DNA from: an uncultured Bacilli bacterium
GTDB lineage: Bacteria > Bacillota_I > Bacilli_A > RF39 > UBA660
NCBI GenBank assembly: GCA_944364705.1
Contig: CALVWH010000151.1
Span: 1 to 15,336 of the forward strand
Reading direction: 5' to 3'
Length of the DNA stretch: 15,336 nucleotides
Positions within the stretch are counted from its first letter, which is position 1; the number at the start of each line of letters is the position of its first letter. Below are positions 6,112-12,268 of the stretch, one piece after another. The position numbers were made by a program, and so were the translations under genes. The notes beneath the pieces were generated by a model. The model ran no database searches. It was not told the DNA's origin and saw nothing but the letters and a program-made list of their open reading frames with translations.

Positions 6112-6565
6112 AAATTTCCTTATCCTCTCTGGTAAACACATTAAAAACAATTTGATCAAACGAATTTGGATGTATTTTTAAATATTTTCTTACCGTATGA
6201 ATGGCATTATCAATACAAGAATGATTAGGCAAAAAACATCCAAGCAATTGTGAGTTGCCAGCATTTACAATAGCACCAATCTTTAACGTTGTAATATCCC
6301 CTTGCCATAAACAAATATTTTTTTCAATCAAAGGAATTTTACTTACCTCCGTAATCTTTTTTTCTTTTAACTCTAACTTTAAAAGTTGATCTTCTAATCT
6401 TAGAATTTCTTCTTTTAATTCTTTGGGTGGTCTAAGATTTATAATTCCTCTTAAAAAAGTTCTTTTCTCTTTATAATTTTTTGGAGTTTTCTTGTTTAAA
6501 AAACGTGTATCTTCTTTAAGAAAATAATCTAATAATTGATCAACTAAAATTTCTTTTTTTTTCAT
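6077..6565 (-). CDS. SirTM-linked zinc macrodomain protein with large internal deletion
   Basis: 162 residues; relatives are about 260-270 by memory. The N-terminal helical part (LLDYFLKED, then NLRPPKELKEE) and the start of the macrodomain are intact: LWQGDITTLKIGAIVNAGNS, then GCFLPNHSC with Cys110, His115 and Cys117, the zinc ligands of this family, and IDNAIH. Immediately after His123 the sequence jumps to VRKYLKIHPNSFDQIVFNVF, the last helix and strand of the fold. The stretch between, which would hold the second ADP-ribose-binding loop (usually STGxFxxP), is gone while the frame is kept; the junction is near 6180-6196. Intact relatives remove ADP-ribose added by SirTM; this protein probably cannot fold as a hydrolase. 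It overlaps the HxlR gene by 26 bases and the sirtuin by 35, so the product may be made for coupling only. The start at 6565 is the family-like one; GGAG lies 12 bases upstream. Confidence 0.8.
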   Translation of the reverse strand: MKKKEILVDQLLDYFLKEDTRFLNKKTPKNYKEKRTFLRGIINLRPPKELKEEILRLEDQLLKLELKEKKITEVSKIPLIEKNICLWQGDITTLKIGAIVNAGNSQLLGCFLPNHSCIDNAIHTVRKYLKIHPNSFDQIVFNVFTREDKEIYERCFKIKKNN

Positions 6566-6872
6566 CTTTATATTTTTCTCCAAATACACGCATGGCATCT
6601 AAAACTTCTTTTAATTCCCATCCTTTATCGGTAAGAAAATATTCTACTTTAGGTGGAACAACTGGATATACTTTTCGCTTAACAATTCCATCGTTTTCTA
6701 AATCTCTTAAATCTTCAGTCAAAACTTTGGCAGAAATTCCTACAACCGATTTGGTAAATTCATGATAACGTTTTGTTCCCGTTAATAAATCTCTTAAAAT
6801 AATAATCTTCCATTTGTTTCCAATTAAAGATGCTGTATATTCTACTGGACAATTTGTAAAAACCTTCCCCAT
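6540..6872 (-). CDS. HxlR-family winged-helix regulator
   Basis: 110 residues. The HxlR pattern is clear: NCPVEYTASLIGNKWKIIIL (7-26), then YHEFTKSVVGISAKVLTEDL and a wing (VKRKVYPVVPPKVEYFLTDKG). Cys8 is placed like the redox-sensing N-terminal Cys of YodB and HypR in Bacillus, so it probably responds to thiol or electrophile stress. The start at 6872 has GGAGG 7 bases upstream; in-frame starts further up lack this. It overlaps the macrodomain gene by 26 bases and is thus the first gene of a tightly coupled set with SirTM. It follows the MBL-fold gene by 60 bases, with a TATAAT between them. Two tandem TAC-N6-GTA sites at 7818-7848 are candidate operators. Confidence 0.9.
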   Translation of the reverse strand: MGKVFTNCPVEYTASLIGNKWKIIILRDLLTGTKRYHEFTKSVVGISAKVLTEDLRDLENDGIVKRKVYPVVPPKVEYFLTDKGWELKEVLDAMRVFGEKYKDEKKRNFS

Positions 6873-6896
6873 TCTTTTTCCTCCCATCTTATCTTT

Positions 6897-6902
6897 ATTA
6901 TA
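6897..6902 (-). promoter_or_regulatory. -10 box for HxlR-macrodomain-SirTM operon
   Basis: A perfect TATAAT on the minus strand lies 24 bases upstream of the HxlR start codon; no good -35 is seen at 16-18 nt. A short inverted repeat AAGAA-N7-TTCTT (6904-6920) overlaps the spacer. It suggests the three genes can be expressed separately from the MBL-fold gene. Confidence 0.4.
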
Positions 6903-6932
6903 CAAGAAATAAACGTTCTTAGATAGAATAAA

Positions 6933-7730
6933 TCATTTCTTTCTTGGAAAAAACGCATAAGCAGTCATTTCTAAATAATTTTCACCATGATATTTTGGAA
7001 ATTCCTTTTTTACTTTTTCAATCATTTCTTCTGCATTCGTGCAAGTACTTGCGATATTAAGTACGGTTTCAATATAAGTAATTTTTGTTTGCAAAGCATC
7101 GATTCTTTCTGGAATATAATGAGAAGTAAAAATCCATTGATAGTTTTTTTCTATATATCCTTTTAGCACATCAATCATGGCAGTAGCATGTTTACTACCT
7201 GCAAGAATCGAATGGCAGTCACTACCAAGCATATGAGTATAAATGGAATTAATTTCTGGTATTTCAATATCATATCCATCGTTTGTTGGTAAAGTTTTCA
7301 TTTCGATATTCGCAAGAGTGATTTTTCCTTCTTCTATATAATCCGTAATCTTATGAAGTTTGTGGTCAAAAATTTCTCCGAATGTTTTTGTAAAATTATC
7401 AATAAGTGCTTTCCCTCCACCATGATGTCCATATTCGTCTGCTTGCTCCGTAGCATATTTTTTCACATCTTTTAAGAAATTTCCTCCTCCCATATGATAA
7501 GAAAGAAGGATTCCATCAATCGTTACTCCTAACGAATGGATATAAGTTTCTAATTCGGTATGATTCTCATAAAAAGCAGTCGATTCGATAACAACCATTT
7601 GATGGTCTTTTTCAAGTAAAAGGACTTGATCATCCATAAAATCTTGGGTGCTATAATTATGAACTTTTATTTTTCCAAAATCATATACCAAAACATATCC
7701 TTTTTCTAAAACTATTTTCTTTTTTTCCAT
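6933..7730 (-). CDS. MBL-fold-like protein with degenerate metal site
   Basis: 265 residues, cytosolic by appearance. The N-terminal half follows a metallo-beta-lactamase layout: paired strands (YVLVYDFGKIKVHNY), VVIESTAFYENHTELETYIH, then GILLSYHMGGG (73-83) exactly where the HxHxDH metal motif should be. Only one His (79) remains there. HHGGGKALI (102-110), THMLGSDCHSILAGSKHA (165-182) and TSHYIPE (202-208) hold further His that could form a different site. Close relatives in Clostridia are annotated only as MBL-fold or hypothetical proteins. AGGAGG lies 9 bases before the ATG at 7730; the upstream in-frame start at 7766 would place that site inside the gene. It is directly upstream of the HxlR gene and has HxlR-like sites in its promoter region, so it is a probable target of that regulator. 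Confidence 0.7.
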   Translation of the reverse strand: MEKKKIVLEKGYVLVYDFGKIKVHNYSTQDFMDDQVLLLEKDHQMVVIESTAFYENHTELETYIHSLGVTIDGILLSYHMGGGNFLKDVKKYATEQADEYGHHGGGKALIDNFTKTFGEIFDHKLHKITDYIEEGKITLANIEMKTLPTNDGYDIEIPEINSIYTHMLGSDCHSILAGSKHATAMIDVLKGYIEKNYQWIFTSHYIPERIDALQTKITYIETVLNIASTCTNAEEMIEKVKKEFPKYHGENYLEMTAYAFFPRKK

Positions 7731-7817
7731 ATTTTTTTTCCTCCTAATTTCTTCAAAGATGTGCACATTTCTTTGATACTTCCATTTTATACAAAAAAGA
7801 ATCTTTTGGGAAGAATG

Positions 7818-7848
7818 TACTTTTTTGTAAGATGGTTACTTTTTGGTA
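7818..7848. promoter_or_regulatory. Tandem TAC-N6-GTA dyads, candidate HxlR operator
   Basis: TACTTTTTTGTA (7818-7829) and TACTTTTTGGTA (7837-7848) are two copies of TAC-N6-GTA spaced 19 bp apart, about two helical turns. Known HxlR/YodB-type operators have a similar TAC-T-rich-GTA look. They lie upstream of the MBL-fold gene, whose likely -10 is TATAAA at about 7786-7791. Confidence 0.45.
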
Positions 7849-7880
7849 TAAATTAGGAAAATATAAGGGAAAAATAATAA

Positions 7881-7904
7881 AAAAAAAGTTATCTTTCGAT
7901 AACT
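7881..7904 (-). terminator. Terminator overlapping the stop of the XRE gene
   Basis: AGTTATC (7887-7893) pairs perfectly with GATAACT (7898-7904) around TTTC. The preceding A-run supplies the minus-strand T-tract. The stop codon at 7903-7905 is within the stem, so this is the end of the gene from 8637. Confidence 0.8.
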
Positions 7905-8637
7905 ATGTGCGAAAACTATTTTCGTAAATATCCAAAAAAGAAGTTACGAAATGGGCTTGTTTTTGTTCTTCTTTACTGCCTGTCGTTACTTGCCATCCAT
8001 AGGTTTTATATTGCTGATACGTAAAATTGGTGAAAGGAAGAAGATGAAATTCTTTTTGAATTAAAGAAATTCCTTTGGCATACTCTTTCTTTAATCGTTT
8101 AAACGCTTTTTTGGGATTTTTAAATACCGCTATTCCATATTGATTGGCTCCAACATCAAAATCAATATGAAGTTTTCCAAAAGAATTTACATCGACTTCT
8201 CCTTGAATATTTCCTTCTCCTTGAATATAAAGTTGCGTATATTTTAAATCTTCATCCATAAGAAATCCATAATGAATAAGAAGAATTCTTCCTAGGAAGA
8301 AAAGAAAAAGAATTCCAAAGATAACCACAAAAAAAAGTAATTTTTTATATTTATGATTTTTAAAACTTAAAACCTTTAATATATTTTGAATGTTTTTTTC
8401 AGATTGTGATACTACTTCTTCTTTTTTTAAAGATTCTCCAGCAAAAAATTCATTTAAGGTAATGTTTAATTCTTTACAAAGGGGTTCATAAAGAGAAACA
8501 TCTGGAAGTCCTTTTCCACACTCCCATTTGGATACGGCTTTCGCAGTAATTCCTAATTTTTTGGCAAGTTGTTCTTGTGTCATATTTTTCTTTTTTCTAC
8601 TTTTCGCAATAAATTTTCCAATTTTTTCTTGATTCAT
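7903..8637 (-). CDS. XRE-family HTH regulator with one TM segment
   Basis: 244 residues. Residues 6-65 form an XRE helix-turn-helix (RKKKNMTQEQLAKKLGITAK, then SKWECGKGLPD). One hydrophobic helix lies at about 99-122 (LLFFVVIFGILFLFFLGRIL). The remaining 120 residues form a soluble domain with strands such as YTQLYIQGEGNIQGEVDV and FHLLPFTNFTYQQYKTYG, likely extracytoplasmic; no family is recognised for it. The DNA-binding end is a close paralog of the gene ending at 184, but the C-terminal domains are unrelated, so they probably read different signals. AGGAGG precedes the ATG. The gene follows uppP by 66 bases and has an inverted repeat next to its Shine-Dalgarno. Confidence 0.85.
   Translation of the reverse strand: MNQEKIGKFIAKSRKKKNMTQEQLAKKLGITAKAVSKWECGKGLPDVSLYEPLCKELNITLNEFFAGESLKKEEVVSQSEKNIQNILKVLSFKNHKYKKLLFFVVIFGILFLFFLGRILLIHYGFLMDEDLKYTQLYIQGEGNIQGEVDVNSFGKLHIDFDVGANQYGIAVFKNPKKAFKRLKKEYAKGISLIQKEFHLLPFTNFTYQQYKTYGWQVTTGSKEEQKQAHFVTSFLDIYENSFRT
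8579..8637 (-). repeat. 59-bp near-identical direct repeat (copy 2)
   Basis: Second copy of the repeat at 836-894, with 4 differences in 59 by hand alignment. It encodes the first residues of the XRE protein. Confidence 0.7.
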
Positions 8638-8648
8638 ACATTTCCTCC

Positions 8649-8676
8649 TAGAAAAAAGATATCATGTTTTTTTCTA
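8649..8676. promoter_or_regulatory. Inverted repeat next to XRE ribosome binding site
   Basis: TAGAAAAAA (8649-8657) and TTTTTTCTA (8668-8676) are perfect 9-bp arms around a 10-nt centre. On the minus strand the 3' arm ends in the sequence leading directly into AGGAGG. It could be an operator or a weak RNA hairpin affecting translation of the XRE gene. Confidence 0.35.
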
Positions 8677-8703
8677 TAAGAACACCCACTACTCGTAGAG
8701 TTT

Positions 8704-9525
8704 TTATAATAAAATAAGGAGAACGAAAATTCCAAGGACAATTCGATACCATCCAAAGATTTTGAAATCGTGTTTTCGAATATATCCCATAAGAAATTTA
8801 ATCACAAAGATGGAAACAAAAAAAGCAACAAACGTTCCAATTCCTAAAGTCATTAACTCCGAACCAGTAAAAGCAAATCCAAATTTTAATATTTTAATTG
8901 CACTTAACCCAAACATAACGGGTACTGCAAGAAAAAAGGTAAATTCGGCTGCAGCTACTCTGGATACTCCAAGAAGCAATGCTCCAATAATCGTAGATCC
9001 AGATCTAGAAGTTCCGGGAATGATCGAAAGGACTTGAAATAAACCGATGAAAAAAGCCGTGGAATAACGAATATCTTCGATTTTATTAATTTTTGCCGTA
9101 CGTTTTCGATTCCAGTTTTCAATGACAATAAAGATAATACCATAGATAATTAACGCTAGGGCGATTACCAATGGGGTATGAAAATGTGCTTCCATATAAT
9201 CATCAAAAAGAAGGGTTACAATGGCTCCTGGAATGCAAGCAACAATGACTTTTAACCAAAGAGACACCGTATCTTTTTTTATGACTGGTTTAGTTTTATC
9301 TTCAAATTGGAAAGGAAGCATTTTTTTCCAAAATAGAAGGACAACGGCTAAAATGGCTCCCAATTGGATCACAACAAAAAACATTTCTTTGAATTCACTA
9401 GATCCGCTCAAGGTTAAAAATTCGTCTACCAATAGCATATGACCAGTACTACTAATCGGAAGCCATTCGGTAATTCCTTCGACGATTCCAAGAAAAATAA
9501 CTTTTAATATTTCTATAAGTTGCAT
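8704..9525 (-). CDS. uppP: Undecaprenyl-diphosphate phosphatase UppP (BacA)
   Basis: 273 residues, the usual length. This integral membrane enzyme removes a phosphate from undecaprenyl diphosphate to recycle the lipid carrier of peptidoglycan synthesis; extra copies give bacitracin resistance. Both signature motifs are present: EGITEWLPISSTGH (16-29) and PGTSRSGSTIIGALLLG, which build the active site. Several hydrophobic helices follow (for example VIALALIIYGIIFIVIE and LGIFVLLILL at the C-terminus). The start at 9525 follows GAGGTG by 5 bases; the longer frame to 9576 lies within the flavodoxin gene. It overlaps that gene by 13 bases, so it is translationally coupled and is the last gene of the ABC-F operon. 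That context suggests a stress-induced copy. Confidence 0.95.
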   Translation of the reverse strand: MQLIEILKVIFLGIVEGITEWLPISSTGHMLLVDEFLTLSGSSEFKEMFFVVIQLGAILAVVLLFWKKMLPFQFEDKTKPVIKKDTVSLWLKVIVACIPGAIVTLLFDDYMEAHFHTPLVIALALIIYGIIFIVIENWNRKRTAKINKIEDIRYSTAFFIGLFQVLSIIPGTSRSGSTIIGALLLGVSRVAAAEFTFFLAVPVMFGLSAIKILKFGFAFTGSELMTLGIGTFVAFFVSIFVIKFLMGYIRKHDFKIFGWYRIVLGIFVLLILL

Positions 9526-10055
9526 GATTTCACCTCTTCTTTTTTGTTTGCTTTTTGTAATATGGAAAAACTCCAATGGTTCACTTCTTGCAAATCTTTT
9601 TCATCTGGATGGGTTTGTGCTTTTTCAAAATTTTCAAGGCTTACACTCAACGTTTTATCTTCCGGATGCTGAGTCAGAAGAGAAAGATATCTCTCTTTTA
9701 CTTGAAGTGGCATTTTTCCTTGACAATAAAAATATCCAAGGATTTGATTGGAAGAATTGATTTGTTTTTTGACTCTTTCAAATAACGTTTGATAATATTC
9801 TTTACTTCCTCCATATCCAGCCGTTGCAAAATAGGCAACTTGTTTCTGTTTTATTTTTGGAAGAAAGGAAAGCATTTCCTTTGATGCATTTCCTTTATCC
9901 GTGAAAGACCCAAGAAAATAAAGATCTGCTTGGGGAACTATTTCTGTTGGTTTCCCAAAAAAGACAAGATCCTCCTTAGGAATTTGCTTTTTTATTTCTT
10001 GGGCGATTTTCTCTGTATTTCCTGTTTTACTAGAATATATGATTGCGACTTTCAT
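9513..10055 (-). CDS. Flavodoxin-family protein, BilS-like
   Basis: 180 residues. An N-terminal strand (MKVAIIYSS) and SSKTGNTEKIAQEI (8-21) form the FMN phosphate loop. YFLGSFTDKGNASKEM and ATAGYGGSKEYYQTLFERV follow the flavodoxin fold. The closing YFYCQGKMPLQVKERY segment matches the type that NCBI calls BilS, a flavodoxin associated with bilirubin reductase in gut Clostridia. No bilirubin reductase is visible here, so only the fold is certain. AAAGGGG lies before the ATG. The gene is 12 bases after the ABC-F gene and overlaps uppP. Confidence 0.85.
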   Translation of the reverse strand: MKVAIIYSSKTGNTEKIAQEIKKQIPKEDLVFFGKPTEIVPQADLYFLGSFTDKGNASKEMLSFLPKIKQKQVAYFATAGYGGSKEYYQTLFERVKKQINSSNQILGYFYCQGKMPLQVKERYLSLLTQHPEDKTLSVSLENFEKAQTHPDEKDLQEVNHWSFSILQKANKKEEVKSCNL

Positions 10056-10067
10056 TTTATCCCCTTT

Positions 10068-11573
10068 CTAATTTTTAACTATATTTTTCTTTACCAAGCC
10101 TTCTTCTGTTAATAAATAAAGACAATCAATCACTTCGTCAATATATTTTCGATCATGGGAAATGCTAAGAATTGTCCCATTAAATTCTTTTAAAGCTTGA
10201 CGAATGACTGGATTTGATAAAGGACTTACGTTTCTCGTTGGTTCATCAAGAAGTAAAACATCACAGCGTTCAAGAACAAATTTTGTCAAAATTAGTTTTG
10301 CTTTACTTCCATTACTTAAATCTTTAATTTTTCCGTTCATTTCGTCTCTTGTAAATTTCATATTTCCTAAATAGGCTCTTGCTTTGGTAAGATCTTCTTT
10401 AATGGAACTTGGAACAAGAAAATGCAAAACAGGTTCCTCTTCGTTAAAGAGATCTTCATAATTTTGGGGCATATACCCAACATGAAGGTCTTTTCTTTCT
10501 TTTAATGTTTCTCTAATTTCTTTCATTAATGTAGTCTTTCCAATTCCATTTGGGCCGATAATACACAAATGGACATTTCCAAAGACTTCAAGTTCTATAT
10601 TGGTTGCTAAAACGTTATCTTGAGCTTTAAGTTCTGGTATTTTTAAATCTAAAATTTTTTTATTTTTTGGAATTTCTACGGTTTCAAAAGCAAACGAAAT
10701 CCCCTCTTCTTCGTCTGGTACTTTAGTACCATCAAAATTTTCTAATTTTTTTTCTTGCGATTTTAATGCGTGCATTTTCTTTTTTAGTAATCGAGCTCCA
10801 TGTGGATCTTTTCTTGATATGGTGTTTTGTTGGTATTCTACTTTTTGCATCACTTGGTTTAATTTTTCTTGTTTTTTTTGAAATTCTCTTTTTTCAAATT
10901 TTGCTACCTGGGTCTGTTTTTCTAAAGCTCTTTGTCTTTGGTTTACGTAAGTATCATAATCTATTTTTAATAACGTATAATGACTTTCGGTTTTCTTTTT
11001 TCTTTGTTCTAAATGGAGAATTTTATTGGCTGTACGAGATAGTAACGTTTCATCATGGGAAACGTATAAAATGGGAATGTTTGTGTTTTGGATAAACGTT
11101 TCTAACCATTCTAAAGTTTCGATATCTAAATCATTGGTTGGTTCGTCTAAAAATAAAAGATCATTTTCTTCTAATAATAGTTTTAACAACCTTATTTTAA
11201 CTTTTTCTCCACCGGATAAGTTTTTTATTTTTTCGGTTAATCGATCTTCTTTGAACTTAAGAAGATCCATTTTTTTATAAAAGGCATTTCCTCTATAAAA
11301 ATCGTCTTCGAATACATATTCATATCCAGTTTTTTCTAAAATTTCTTCTTCGATGGTTTGTTTTAAATAACCGATTCGGTTTCCTTTCGTCTGAATGGTT
11401 CCTGTCATTTTCGCATAAGGGCAAATTCCAAGAAGGGCCATCAATAATGTGGATTTGCCATTTCCTTCTTCGCCAATAATCGCAAGTTTATCTCCTTTAT
11501 TTAAAGTAAAGTTCAAATTTTTTATCATACATCGATCTTGTATGAAAATACTGATATTTTTTCCTTCAAACAT
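10068..11573 (-). CDS. ABC-F family ATPase (ribosome-associated, possible antibiotic resistance)
   Basis: 501 residues with two ABC domains and no membrane spans. Domain 1 has Walker A GEEGNGKST (34-42), signature LSGGEK (119-124) and Walker B LLFLDEPTNDLD (139-150). A charged coiled linker (about 190-290: QRALEKQTQVAKFEKREFQK) separates them, as in ABC-F proteins that reach into the ribosome. Domain 2 has Walker A GPNGIGKTT (340-348), a variant signature LSNGSKAK and Walker B VLLLDEPTRN followed by VSPLSNP, a form common in one Clostridia branch. ABC-F proteins protect ribosomes or act as translation factors. Which applies is not shown, but the regulated leader and the uppP partner favour an antibiotic response. 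It heads an operon with the flavodoxin and uppP. Its Shine-Dalgarno AAGGA is embedded in the switch at 11576-11611. Confidence 0.9.
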   Translation of the reverse strand: MFEGKNISIFIQDRCMIKNLNFTLNKGDKLAIIGEEGNGKSTLLMALLGICPYAKMTGTIQTKGNRIGYLKQTIEEEILEKTGYEYVFEDDFYRGNAFYKKMDLLKFKEDRLTEKIKNLSGGEKVKIRLLKLLLEENDLLFLDEPTNDLDIETLEWLETFIQNTNIPILYVSHDETLLSRTANKILHLEQRKKKTESHYTLLKIDYDTYVNQRQRALEKQTQVAKFEKREFQKKQEKLNQVMQKVEYQQNTISRKDPHGARLLKKKMHALKSQEKKLENFDGTKVPDEEEGISFAFETVEIPKNKKILDLKIPELKAQDNVLATNIELEVFGNVHLCIIGPNGIGKTTLMKEIRETLKERKDLHVGYMPQNYEDLFNEEEPVLHFLVPSSIKEDLTKARAYLGNMKFTRDEMNGKIKDLSNGSKAKLILTKFVLERCDVLLLDEPTRNVSPLSNPVIRQALKEFNGTILSISHDRKYIDEVIDCLYLLTEEGLVKKNIVKN

Positions 11574-11575
11574 GT

Positions 11576-11611
11576 TATGCCTTCCTTTCTGGCATAGTTA
11601 GAAGTTATGCC
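11576..11611 (-). promoter_or_regulatory. Mutually exclusive hairpins over the ABC-F ribosome binding site
   Basis: On the minus strand three segments follow the leader peptide. Segment 1 is GGCATA (11611-11606), segment 2 TATGCC (11596-11591) and segment 3 GGCATA (11581-11576). Segment 2 can pair with either neighbour, each with a 9-nt loop. The 2:3 hairpin puts the ABC-F Shine-Dalgarno AAGGA (11587-11583) in its loop, with the ATG just behind; the 1:2 hairpin leaves it free. Segments 1 and 3 share GGCATAAC. This is the layout of translational attenuators such as those of erm genes, but with one segment fewer. Confidence 0.65.
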
Positions 11612-11615
11612 AAAC

Positions 11616-11636
11616 TTATGACGTAACGCTTCTCAT
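11616..11636 (-). CDS. Six-residue leader peptide MRSVTS
   Basis: ATG AGA AGC GTT ACG TCA TAA, preceded by GGAGGTGA 4 bases upstream, the strongest Shine-Dalgarno in the window. The stop is 43 bases before the ABC-F start and 4 bases before segment 1 of the hairpin switch. A ribosome at the end of this frame would cover segment 1. Its size, position and strong initiation site fit a ribosome-sensing leader of an antibiotic-response gene. I do not recognise the peptide as a known stalling sequence. Confidence 0.6.
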   Translation of the reverse strand: MRSVTS

Positions 11637-11653
11637 GTTCTCACCTCCGATAG

Positions 11654-11683
11654 AAAACCACTTTCTAAGAAAGTGATTTTTTA
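11654..11683 (-). terminator. Hairpin between nitroreductase and ABC-F leader
   Basis: CACTTTC (11659-11665) pairs with GAAAGTG (11669-11675) around TAA, flanked by A- and T-runs. On the minus strand the T-tract is short (GGTTTTC), so read-through is likely. Only about 5 bases separate it from the leader Shine-Dalgarno, so the ABC-F promoter cannot lie between them: ABC-F is fed by read-through or from a promoter inside the nitroreductase 3' end. Confidence 0.6.
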
Positions 11684-12205
11684 TTCTTCTATTTTATATA
11701 CATAATGGTCTTTTCTTGGTTTTGCTACCACCTTTTCTTCCGCAGGATATCCAAGAATGCAATTGCCAATTCCTTCGTATTGATCCGAAATTCCAAGGGA
11801 TGCTAAAAGGTGTTTCCCTTCTTCGGTTTCAAATTCTTCTTTGGCTCTGTGAATCCAACAACTACCAAGACCAAGGGAAGTTGCTGCCAGCATCATATTT
11901 CCCATAACTAAACTTCCATCATAAAGATATGTTGGACAGTTTTTATCTGCAAGGACAACCAAAACGACGGGTGCTCCATAAAAAGGATCGGTATCGACTC
12001 CCATAATTTTAGCATTCATTTGTGCTAGTTTATCACGAATTTCTTTTTTGGTAATCACAAGAATAATTGGGGACTGCTGATTTCTTCCAGAAGGAGCGTA
12101 CATTCCTGCGGTTACGATTTGTTCAATTAGCTTCTCATCTACTTTTTGATTGGTATATTTTTTGATACTACGTCTTTCTAAAATGGTTTTGATGGTTTCG
12201 TTCAT
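11681..12205 (-). CDS. Nitroreductase-family flavoprotein
   Basis: 174 residues. The nitroreductase pattern is clear: ILERRSIKKYTNQKVDEKLI (8-27) with the FMN-binding RRS, AGMYAPSGRNQQ (33-44) and DGSLVMGNMMLAATSLGLGSCWI. It probably reduces quinones, nitro compounds or flavins with NAD(P)H as a homodimer; the substrate cannot be read. AGGAGGG stands 5 bases before the ATG. It follows the sensor kinase by 63 bases with no clear terminator between, so it may share the two-component transcript. A TTGAAA/TAAGGT pair with 17-nt spacing (12247-12252 and 12224-12229) is a weak separate promoter. Confidence 0.9.
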   Translation of the reverse strand: MNETIKTILERRSIKKYTNQKVDEKLIEQIVTAGMYAPSGRNQQSPIILVITKKEIRDKLAQMNAKIMGVDTDPFYGAPVVLVVLADKNCPTYLYDGSLVMGNMMLAATSLGLGSCWIHRAKEEFETEEGKHLLASLGISDQYEGIGNCILGYPAEEKVVAKPRKDHYVYKIEE

Positions 12206-12268
12206 ATCATCCCTCCTAGGATAACCTTAATACAAATCGAGTTTTTTTTCAACCTTTTTTGTTCATTT

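Noticed and set aside
8683..8703. ACTC-TAC-GAGT mini-hairpin after uppP
   Set aside because: A 4-bp stem without a T-tract is too weak to be called a terminator; no clear terminator follows uppP.
8762..9037. Plus-strand open frame of 91 codons opposite uppP
   Set aside because: It is a shadow of the uppP gene, which has both family signature motifs and a good start on the minus strand.
9513..10055. Evidence for a bilirubin-reduction operon from the BilS-like flavodoxin
   Set aside because: No bilirubin reductase (old-yellow-enzyme type) gene is in the window; neighbours are ABC-F and uppP, so only the flavodoxin fold is claimed.
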